From the NCBI GenBank assembly GCA_964019135.1, contig OZ025248.1, forward strand, positions 45,253,670-45,317,669: 64,000 nucleotides of DNA, written 5' to 3'. Position numbers and translations under genes: made by a program. The DNA is from Arenicola marina. Its lineage: Eukaryota; Annelida; Polychaeta; Arenicolidae. The notes beneath the pieces were generated by a model, which searched no databases, was not told the origin of the DNA, and saw only the letters and a program-made list of their open reading frames with translations. Shown piece by piece: positions 54,501-64,000 of the stretch (its first letter is position 1; every line of letters starts with the position of its first letter).

Positions 54501-57500
54501 GGGTATGGTGTGAGGTTCGGGGTACCGAGCGGAGAAGGAGGTGGTGTAAGGTTCGGGGTACCGAGCTGAGGAGGGGGTGGTGTGAGGTTGGGGGTACCGA
54601 GCGGAGGAGGGGGTGGTGTGAGGTTTGGGGTACCGAGCGGAGGAGGGTATGGTGTGCGGTTTGGGGTACCGAGCCGAGGAGGTGGTGGTGTGAGGTTCGG
54701 GGTACCGAGCCGAGGAGGGGGTGGTGTGAGGTTCGGGGTACCGAGCGGAGGAGGGGGTGGTGTGAGGTTCGGGGTACCGAGCGGAGGAGGGGGTGGTGTG
54801 AGGTTCGGGGTACCGAGCGGAGGAGGGGGTGGTGTGAGGTTCGGGGTACCGAGCGGAGGAGGGGGTGGTGTGAGGTTCGGGGTACCGAGCCGAGGAGGGG
54901 GTGGTGTGAGGTTCGGGGTACCGAGCGGAGGAGGGGGTGGTGTGAGGTTCGGGGTAAAGAGCGGAGGAGGGGGTGGTGTGAGGTTCGGGGTACCGAGCGG
55001 AGGAGGGGGTGGTGTGAGGTTCGGGGTACCGAGCCGAGGAGGGGGTGGTGTGAGGTTCGGGGTACCGAGCGGAGGAGGGGGTGGTGTGAGGTTCGGGGTA
55101 CCGAGCGGAGGATGGGGTGGTGTGAGGTTCGGGGTACCGAGCGGAGGAGGGGTTAGTGTGAGGTTTGGGGTACCGAGCCGAGGTGGGGGTGGTGTGAGGT
55201 TTGGGGTACCGGGCCGAGGAGGTGGTGGTGTGATGTTCGGGGTACCGAGCCGAGGAGGTGGTGGTGTGAGGTTCGGTTTACCGAGCGGAGGAGGGTGTGG
55301 TGTGAGGTTTGGGGTACCGAGCCGAGGAGGTGTTGGTATGAGGTTCGGAGTACCGAGCCGAGGAGGGGGTGGTGTGAGGTTCGGGGTACCGACCGGAGAA
55401 GGAGGTGGTGTGAGGTTCGGGGTACCGAGCGGAGGAGGGGTGGTGTGAGGTTCGGGGTACCGAGCGGAGGAGGGGGTGGTGTGAGGTTCGGGGTACCGAG
55501 CGGAAGAGGGTTGTTGTGAAGTTCGGGGTAAAGAGCGGAGTAGGGGGTGGTGTGAGGTTCGGGGTACCGAGCGGAAGAGGGGGTGGTGTGGGGATCGGGG
55601 TACCGAGCCGAGGAGGGGGTGGTGTGGGGTTCGGGGTACCGAGCGGAGGAGGGTGTGGTGTGGGGTTCGGGGTACCGAGCGGAGGAGGGGGTGGTGTTGG
55701 GTTCGGGGTACCGAGCCGAGGAGGGGGTGGTGCGGGGTTCGGGGTACCGAGCCGAGGAGGGGGTGGTGTGGGGTTCGGGGTACCGAGCCGAGGAGGGGGT
55801 GGTGTGGGGTTCGGGGTACCGAGCCGAGGAGGGGGTGGTGTGGGGTTCTGGGTACCGAGCCGAGGAGGGGGTGGTGTGAGGTTCGGGGTACCGAGCCGAG
55901 GAGGGGGTGGTGTGGGGTTCGGGGTACCGAGCGGAGGAGGAGGTGGTGTGGGGTTCGGGGTACCGAGCCGAGGAGGGGGTGGTGTGGGGATCGGGGTACC
56001 GAGCCGAGGAGGGGGTGGTGTGGGGTTCGGGGTACCGAGCGGAGGAGGGGGTGGTGTGAGGTTCGGGGTACCGAGCCGAGGAGGGTGTGGTGGGTGTGAG
56101 GTTCGAAGTACCGAGCGGAGGAGGGGGTGGTGTGGGGTTCGGGGTACCGAGCGGAGGAGGGGGTGGTGTGCGGTTCGGGGTACCGAGCGGAGGATAGGGT
56201 GGTGTGAAGTTCGGGGTACTGAGCAGAGGAGGGGTTGGTGTGGGGTTCGGGGTACTGAGCGGAGGAGGGGGTGGTGTGAGGTTCGGGGTACCGAGCCGAG
56301 GAGGGGTGGTGTGAGGTTCGGGGTACCGAGCGGAGGAGGGGGTGGTGTGAGGTTCTGGTTACCGAGCGCAGAAGGGGGGTGGTGTGAGGTTCGGGGTACC
56401 GAGCCGAGGAGGGGGGGGTGTGAGGTTTGGGGTACCGAGCGGAGGAGGAGGTGGTGTGAGGTTCTGGCTACCGAGCGAAGGAGGGGTTGGTGTGAGGTTT
56501 GCGGTACCGAGCGGAGGAGGTGGTGGTGTGAGGTTCGGGGTACCGAGCGGAGAAGGAGGTGGTGTAAGGTTCGGGGTACCGAGCTGAAGAGGGGGTGGTG
56601 TGAGGTTGGGGGTACCGAGCGGAGGAGGGGGTGGTGTGAGGTTTGGGGTACCGAGCGGAGGAGGGTATGGTGTGAGGTTTGGGGTACCGAGCCCAGGAGG
56701 TGGTGGTGTGAGGTTCGGGGTACCGAGCCGAGGAGGTGGTGGTGTGAGGTTTGGGGTACCGAGCGGAGGAGGGGGTGGTGTGAGGTTTGGGCTACCGAGC
56801 GGAGGAGGGTGTGGTGTGAGGTTCGGGGTACCGAGCGGAGAAGGAGGTGGTGTAAGGTTCGGGGTACCGAGCTGAGGAGGGGGTGGTGTGAGGTTGGGGG
56901 TACCGAGCGGAGGAGGGGGTGGTGTGAGGTTTGGGGTACCGAGCGGAGGAGGGTATGGTGTGAGGTTTGGGGTACCGAGCCGAGGAGGTGGTGGTGTGAA
57001 GTTCGGGGTACCGAGCCGAGGAGGTGGTGGTGTGAGGTTCGGGGTACCGAGCGGAGGAGGGGGTGGTGTGAGGTTTGGGGTACCGAGCGGAGGAGGGTGT
57101 GGTGTAAGGTTCGGGGTAAAGAGCGGAGGAGGAGGTGGTGTGAGGTTCGGGGTACCGAGCGGAGGAGGGGGTGGTGTGAGGTTCGGGGTACCGAGCCGAG
57201 GAGGGGGTGGTGTGAGGTTCGGGGTACCGAGCGGAGAAGGAGGTGGTGTGAGGTTCGGGGTACCGAGCGGAGGAGGGGGTGGTGTGAGGTTCGAGGTACC
57301 GAGCGGAGGAGGGGGTGGTGTGAGGTTCGGGGTACCGAGCGGAGGAGGGGGTGGTGTGAGGTTCGGGGTACCGAGCGGAGGAGGGGGTGGTGTGAGGTTC
57401 GGGGTACCGAGCGGAGGAGGGGGTGGTGTGAGGTTCGGGGTACCGAGCCGAGGAGGGGGTGGTGTGAGGTTCGGGGTACCGAGCGGAGGAGGGGGTGGTG

Positions 57501-59439
57501 TGAGGTTCGGGGTAAAGAGCGGAGGAGGGGGTGGTGTGAGGTTCGGGGTACCGAGCGGAGGAGGGGGTGGTGTGAGGTTCGGGGTACCGAGCCGAGGAGG
57601 GGGTGGTGTGAGGTTCGGGGTACCGAGCGGAGGAGGGGGTGGTGTGAGGTTCGGGGTACCGAGCGGAGGATGGGGTGGTGTGAGGTTCGGGGTACCGAGC
57701 GGAGGAGGGGGTGGTGTGAGGTTCGGGGTACCGAGCGGAGGAGGGGTTGGTGTGAGGTTTGGGGTACCGAGCCGAGGTGGGGGTGGTGTGAGGTTTGGGG
57801 TACCGGGCCGAGGAGGTGGTGGTGTGAGGTTCGGGGTACCGAGCGCAGGAGGGGGTGGTGTGAGGTTCGGGGTGCCGAGCGGAGGTGGGGGTGGTGTGAG
57901 GTTTGGGGTACCGAGCGGAGGAGGGGGTGGTGTGAGGTTCGGGGTACCGAGCGGAAGAGGGTTGTTGTGAGGTTCGGGGTAAAGAGCGGAGGAGGGGGTG
58001 GTGTGAGGTTCGGGGTACCGAGCGGAGGAGGGGGTGGTGTGAGGTTTGGGGTACCGAGCGGAGGAGGGTGTGGTGTGAGGTTTGGGGTACCGAGCCGAGG
58101 AGGTGTTGATATGAGGTTCGGAGTACCGAGCCGAGGAGGGGGTGGTGTGAGGTTCGGGGTACCGAGCGGAGAAAAAGGTGGTGTGAGGTTCGGGGTACCG
58201 AGCGGAGGAGGGGTGGTGTGAGGTTCGGGGTACCTAGCGGAGGAAGGGGTGGTGTGAGGTTCGGGGTACCGAGCGGAGGAGGGGGTGGTGTGAGGTTCGG
58301 GGTGCCGAGCGGAGGTGGGGGTGGTGTGAGGTTTGGGGTACCGAGCGGAGGAGGGGGTGGTGTGAGGTTCGGGGTACCGAGCGGAAGAGGGTTGTTGTGA
58401 GGTTCGGGGTAAAGAGCGGAGGAGGGGGTGGTGTGAGGTTCGGGGTACCGAGCGGAGGAGGGGGTGGTGTGAGGTTCGGGGTGCCGAGCGGAGGTGGGGG
58501 TGGTGTGAGGTTTGGGGTACCGAGCGGAGGAAGGGGTGGTGTGAGGTTCGGGGTACCGAGCGGAAGAGGGTTGTTGTGAGGTTCGGGGTAAAGAGCGGAG
58601 GAGGGGGTGGTGTGAGGTTCGGGGTACCGAGCGGAGGAGGGGGTGGTGTGAGGTTTGGGGTACCGAGCGGAGGAGGGGGTGTTGTGAGGTTCTTGTAAAG
58701 AGCGGAGGAGGGGGTGGTGTGAGGTTCGGGGTACCGAGCGGAGGAGGGGGTGTTGTGAGGTTCCGGGTAAAGAGCGGAGGAGCGGGTGGTGTGAGGTTCG
58801 GGGTACCGAGCGAAGGAGGGGGTGGTGTGAGGTTCGGGGTAAAGAGCGGAGGAGGGGGTGGTGTGAGGTTCGGGGTACCGAGCGGAGGAGGGGGTGGTGT
58901 GAGGTTCGGGGTAAAGAGCGGAGGAGGAGGTGGTGTGAGGTTCGGGGTAAAGAGCGGAGGAGGAGGTGGTGTGAGGTTCGGGGTACCGAGCGGAGGATGG
59001 GGTGGTGTGAGGTTCGGGGTACCGAGCAGAGGAGGGGGTGGTGTGAGGTTCGGGGTACCGAGCCGAGGATGGAGTGGTGTGAGGTTTGGGGTACCGGGCC
59101 GAGGAGGTGGTGGTGTGAGGTTCGGGGTACCGAGCCGAAGAGGTGGTGGTGTGAGGTTCGGGGTACCGAACGGAGGAGGGGGTGGTGTGAGATTTGGGGT
59201 ACCGAGCGGAGGAGGGTGTGGTGTGAGGTTTGGGGTACCGAGCCGAGGAGGTGGTGGTGTGAGGTTCGGGGTACCGAGCCGAGGATGGAGTGGTGTGAGG
59301 TTCGGGGTACCGAGCCGAAGAGGTGGTGGTGTGAGGTTTGGGGTACCGAGCCGAGGAAGGGGTGATGTGAGGTTCGGGGTACCGAGCGAAGAAGGAGGTG
59401 GTGTAAGGTTCGGGGTACCGAGCTGAGGAGGGGGTGGTG

Positions 59440-62400
59440 TGAGGTTCGGGGTACCGAGCGGAGAAGGAGGTGGTGTAAGGTTCGGGGTACCGAGCGGAGG
59501 AGGGGATGGTGTGAGGTTTGGGGTACCGAGCGGAGGAGGGTATGGTGTGAGGTGTGGGGTACCGAGCCGAGGAGGTGGTGGTGTGAGGTTCGGGGTACCG
59601 AGCCGAGGAGGTGGTGGTGTGAGGTTCGGGGTACCGAGCGGAGGAGGGGGTGGTGTGAGGTTTGGGGTACCGAGCGGAGGAGGGTGTGGTGTGAGGTTCG
59701 GGGTAAAGAGCGGAGGAGGAGGTGGTGTGAGGTTCGGGGTACCGAGCGGAGGAGGGGGTGGTGTGAGGTTCGGGGTACCGAGCCGAGGAGGGGGTGGTGT
59801 GAGGTTTGGGGTACCGGGCCGAGGAGGTGGTGGTGTGAGGTTCGGGGTACCGAGCCGAGGAGGTGGTGGTGTGAGGTTGGGGGTACCGAGCGGAGGAGGG
59901 GGTGGTGTGAGGTTTGGGGTACCGAGCGGAGGAGGGTATGGTGTGAGGTTTGGGGTACCGAGCCGAGGAGGTGGTGGTGTGAGGTTCGGGGTACCGAGCC
60001 GAGGAGGGGGTGGTGTGAGGTTCGGGGTACCGAGCGGAGAAGGAGGTGGTGTGAGGTTCGGGGTACCGAGCGGAGGAGGGGGTGGTGTGAGGTTCGGGGT
60101 ACCGCGCGGAGGAGGGGGTGGTGTGAGGTTCGGGCTACCGAGCGGAGGAGTGGGTGGTGTGAGGTTCGGGGTACCGAGCGGGGGAGGGGGTGGTGTGAGG
60201 TTCGGGGTACCGAGCGGAGGAGGGGGTGGTGTGAGGTTCGAGGTACCGAGCGGAGGAGGGGGTGGTGTGAGGTTTAGGGTACCGAGCGGAGGAGGGTGTG
60301 GTGTGAGGTTTGGGGTACCGAGCCGAGGAGGTGGTGGTATGAGGTTCGGAGTGCCGAGCCGAGGAGGGGGTGGTGTGAGGTTCGGGGTACCGAGCGGAGA
60401 AGGAGGTGGTGTGAGGTTCGGGGTACCGAGCCGAGGAGGGGGTGGTGTGAGGTTCGGGGTACCGAGCGGAGAAGGAGGTGGTGTGAGGTTCGGGGTACCG
60501 AGCGGAGGAGGGGGTGGTATGAGGTTCGGGGTACCGCGCGGAGGAGGGGGTGGTGTGAGGTTCGGGGTACCGAGCGGAGGAGGGTGTGGTGTGAGGTTTG
60601 GGGTACCGAGCCGAGGAGGTGGTGGTATGAGGTTCGGAGTACCGAGCCGAGGAGGGGGTGGTGTGAGGTTCGGGGTACCGAGCGGAGGAGGGGGTGGTGT
60701 GAGGTTCGGGGTACCGAGCCGAGGAGGGGGCGGGTGAGGTTCGGGGTACCGAGCGGAGAAGGAGGTGGTGTGAGGTTCGGGGTACCGAGCGGAGGAGGGG
60801 GTGGTGTGAGGTTCGGGGTACCGCGCGGAGGAGGGGGTGGTGTGAGGTTCGGGGTACCGAGCGGAGGAGGGGGTGGTGTGAGGTTCGGGGTACCGAGCGG
60901 GGGAGGGGGTGGTGTGAGGTTCGGGGTACCGAGCGGAGGAGGGGGTGTTGTGAGGTTCGAGGTACCGAGCGGAGGAGGGGGTGGTGTGAGGTTTAGGGTA
61001 CCGAGCGGAGGAGGGTGTGGTGTGAGGTTTGGGGTACCGAGCCGAGGAGGTGGTGGTGTGAGGTTCGGGGTAAAGAGCGGAGGAGGAGGTGGTGTGAGGT
61101 TCGGGGTACCGAGCGGAGGAGGGGGTGGTGTGAGGTTCGGGGTAAAGAGCGGAGGAGGAGGTGGTGTGAGGTTCGGGGTAAAGAGCGGAGGAGGGGGTGG
61201 TGTGAGGTTCGGGGTACCGAGCGGAGGAGGGGGTGGTGTGAGGTTCGGGGTAAAGAGCGGAGGAGGAGGTGGTGTGAGGTTCGGGGTAAAGAGCGGAGGA
61301 GGAGGTGGTGTGAGGTTCGGGGTACCGAGCGGAGGATGGGGTGGTGTGAGGTTCGGGGTACCGAGCAGAGGAGGGGGTGGTGTGAGGTTCGGGGTACCGA
61401 GCCGAGGATGGAGTGGTGTGAGGTTTGGGGTACCGGGCCGAGGAGGTGGTGGTGTGAGGTTCGGGGTACCGAGCCGAAGAGGTGGTGGTGTGAGGTTCGG
61501 GGTACCGAACGGAGGAGGGGGTGGTGTGAGATTTGGGGTACCGAGCGGAGGAGGGTGTGGTGTGAGGTTTGGGGTACCGAGCCGAGGAGGTGGTGGTGTG
61601 AGGTTCGGGGTACCGAGCCGAAGAGGTGGTGGTGTGAGGTTCGGGGTACCGAACGGAGGAGGGGGTGGTGTGAGATTTGGGGTACCGAGCGGAGGAGGGT
61701 GTGGTGTGAGGTTTGGGGTACCGAGCCGAGGAGGGGGTGGTGTGAGGTTCGGGGTACCGAGCGGAGGAGGGGGTGGTGTGGGGTTCGGGGTACCGAGCTG
61801 AGGAGGTGGTGGTGTGGGGTTCGGGGTACCGAGCCGAGGATTGAGTGGTGTGAGGTTCGGGGTACCGGGCCGAGGAGGTGGTGGTGTGAGGTTCGGGGTA
61901 CCGGGCCGAGGAGGTGGTGGTGTGAGGTTCGGGGTACCGAGCCGAGGAGGGGGTGGTGTGAGGTTCGGGGTACCGAGCGGAGGAGGGGGTGGTGTGGGGT
62001 TCGGGGTACCGAGCCGAGGAGGGGGTGGTGTGAGGTTTGGGGTACCGAGCCGAGGAAGGGGTGATGTAAGGTTCGGGGTACCGAGCTGAGGAGGGGGTGG
62101 TGTGAGGTTCGGGGTACCGAGCGGAGGAGGGGATGGTGTGAGGTTTGGGGTACCGAGCGGAGGAGGGTATGGTGTGAGGTGTGGGGTACCGGGCCGAGGA
62201 GGTGGTGGTGTGAGGTTCGGGGTACCGAGCCGAGGAGGTGGTGGTGTGAGGTTCGGGGTACCGAGCGGAGGAGGGGGTGGTGTGAGGTTTGGGGTACCGA
62301 GCGGAGGAGGGTGTGGTGTGAGGTTCGGGGTAGAGAGCGGAGGAGGAGGTGGTGTGAGGTTCGGGGTACCGAGCGGAGGAGGGGGTGGTGTGAGGTTCGG

Positions 62401-64000
62401 GGTACCGAGCCGAGGAGGGGGTGGTGTGAGGTTTGGGGTACCGGGCCGAGGAGGTGGTGGTGTGAGGTTCGGGGTACCGAGCCGAGGAGGTGGTGGTGTG
62501 AGGTTGGGGGTACCGAGCGGAGGAGGGGGTGGTGTGAGGTTTGGGGTACCGAGCGGAGGAGGGTATGGTGTGAGGTTTGGGGTACCGAGCCGAGGAGGTG
62601 GTGGTGTGAGGTTCGGGGTACCGAGCCGAGGAGGGGGTGGTGTGAGGTTCGGGGTACCGAGCGGAGAAGGAGGTGGTGTGAGGTTCGGGGTACCGAGCGG
62701 AGGAGGGGGTGGTGTGAGGTTCGGGGTACCGCGCGGAGGAGGGGGTGGTGTGAGGTTCGGGGTACCGAGCGGAGGAGTGGGTGGTGTGAGGTTCGGGGTA
62801 CCGAGCGGGGGAGGGGGTGGTGTGAGGTTCGGGGTACCGAGCGGAGGAGGGGGTGGTGTGAGGTTCGAGGTACCGAGCGGAGGAGGGGGTGGTGTGAGGT
62901 TTAGGGTACCGAGCGGAGGAGGGTGTGGTGTGAGGTTTGGGGTACCGAGCCGAGGAGGTGGTGGTATGAGGTTCGGAGTGCCGAGCCGAGGAGGGGGTGG
63001 TGTGAGGTTCGGGGTACCGAGCGGAGAAGGAGGTGGTGTGAGGTTCGGGGTACCGAGCCGAGGAGGGGGTGGTGTGAGGTTCGGGGTACCGAGCGGAGAA
63101 GGAGGTGGTGTGAGGTTCGGGGTACCGAGCGGAGGAGGGGGTGGTATGAGGTTCGGGGTACCGCGCGGAGGAGGGGGTGGTGTGAGGTTCGGGGTACCGA
63201 GCGGAGGAGGGTGTGGTGTGAGGTTTGGGGTACCGAGCCGAGGAGGTGGTGGTATGAGGTTCGGAGTACCGAGCCGAGGAGGGGGTGGTGTGAGGTTCGG
63301 GGTACCGAGCGGAGGAGGGGGTGGTGTGAGGTTCGGGGTACCGAGCCGAGGAGGGGGCGGGTGAGGTTCGGGGTACCGAGCGGAGAAGGAGGTGGTGTGA
63401 GGTTCGGGGTACCGAGCGGAGGAGGGGGTGGTGTGAGGTTCGGGGTACCGCGCGGAGGAGGGGGTGGTGTGAGGTTCGGGGTACCGAGCGGAGGAGGGGG
63501 TGGTGTGAGGTTCGGGGTACCGAGCGGGGGAGGGGGTGGTGTGAGGTTCGGGGTACCGAGCGGAGGAGGGGGTGTTGTGAGGTTCGAGGTACCGAGCGGA
63601 GGAGGGGGTGGTGTGAGGTTTAGGGTACCGAGCGGAGGAGGGTGTGGTGTGAGGTTTGGGGTACCGAGCCGAGGAGGTGGTGGTGTGAGGTTCGGGGTAA
63701 AGAGCGGAGGAGGAGGTGGTGTGAGGTTCGGGGTACCGAGCGGAGGATGGGGTGGTATGAGGTTCGGGGTACCGAGCGGAGGAGGGGGTGGTGTGAGGTT
63801 CGGGGTACCGTGCGGAGGATGGGGAGGTGTGAGGTTCGGGGTACCGAGCGGAGGAGGGGGTGGTGTGAGGTTCGGGGTACCGAGCGGAGGAGGGGGTGGT
63901 GTGAGGTTCGGGGTACCGTGCGGAGGATGGGGAGGTGTGAGGTTCGGGGTACCGAGCGGAGGAGGGGGTGGTGTGAGGTTCGGGGTACCGAGCGGAGGAG
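59440..64000. repeat. 2,627-bp higher-order repeat at right end
   Basis: The series at about 59.5-61.3 kb recurs at about 62.1-64.0 kb with offset 2,627 bp. Landmarks are GAGGAGTGGGTGG (about 60147/62774), GGGGGCGGGTGAGG (about 60727/63354) and the GGTTTAGGG unit. The second copy diverges near 63.7 kb and the window ends inside it. Confidence 0.85.

Larger units (their letters stand above)
23276..64000. repeat. 36-bp G-rich minisatellite, at least 40.7 kb (about 1,130 copies)
   Basis: A head-to-tail array of a 36-bp unit, most often GGGGTTCGGGGTACCGAGC, then (C/G)GAGGAGGGGG, then TGGTGT. It continues to the window edge. Two main unit classes exist: TGTGGGG (G-type, dominant 23.3-32.1 kb) and TGTGAGG (A-type, dominant after 32.1 kb, interrupted by short G-type blocks). 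Minor variants include TAAAGAGCGG for TACCGAGCGG, GAGAAGGAGG, GAGGATGGGG and GTTTGGGG. Occasional 33-, 35-, 37- and 40-bp units shift the phase. Because 36 is divisible by three, several frames on both strands stay open for hundreds to over 2,000 codons, mainly [12 protein letters not shown]. Indels move the array between frames without selection for any one, so I do not call a gene. Confidence 0.98.

Noticed and set aside
23276..64000. Telomeric or rDNA spacer identity for the G-rich array
   Set aside because: I found no TTAGGG-type repeats and no rRNA-like sequence at the visible border. The unit is a 36-bp minisatellite.

Overview
This is an animal genome window with no bacterial features: no operons and no compact gene order. 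It has spliced exons with polypyrimidine tracts and AG/GT borders, tRNA-derived SINEs, a PIF/Harbinger-like DNA transposon and very large minisatellites. A marine invertebrate fits best. The dense, young minisatellites and the CD164-type gene would suit an amphioxus (Branchiostoma), but I hold that species guess at low confidence. About 51 kb of the 64 kb (roughly 80%) is tandem repeat.

Layout: a SINE-tail-like fragment (about 337-412) runs into a 29-bp minisatellite (412-3478). About 600 bp of unique DNA follows (3479-4083), holding a candidate 15-nt microexon. A second 29-bp array (4084-5272) and a second copy of the unique DNA (5273-5880) are the product of a 1.79-kb tandem duplication. 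AT-rich DNA leads to a 24-bp minisatellite (6555-8881). A large 3'-terminal-type exon (9480-10222) encodes a mucin-like stretch, a transmembrane helix and a short tail. A 49-bp minisatellite (11672-15826) follows, then a second terminal-type exon (16975-17369) with six tandem Asn-Val-Thr sequons, a transmembrane helix and a tail. From 17.4 to 23.2 kb is ordinary non-coding DNA with two copies of one SINE family, a (ACTAT)-rich satellite and a 1.3-kb long-TIR transposon with a decayed Myb/SANT-like gene. From about 23.28 kb to the right edge (at least 40.7 kb) the window is one 36-bp G-rich minisatellite with multi-level higher-order structure.

The only gene I can support is on the + strand: a CD164/endolyn-family sialomucin, seen as two alternative (or duplicated) last exons. 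Both accept in phase 1, share the Cys-x-Asp-Ser-Gly-Arg-Ala-Phe-Asp juxtamembrane signature, cross the membrane once and end in a YxxPhi endolysosomal sorting signal. The 15-nt microexon pair, read in the same phase, would add Ala-Asn-Thr-Thr, one more glycosylation sequon. The gene's 5' part is not recognisable here and is probably left of the window. The long open frames inside the 24-bp and 36-bp arrays follow from periods divisible by three and are not annotated as genes.
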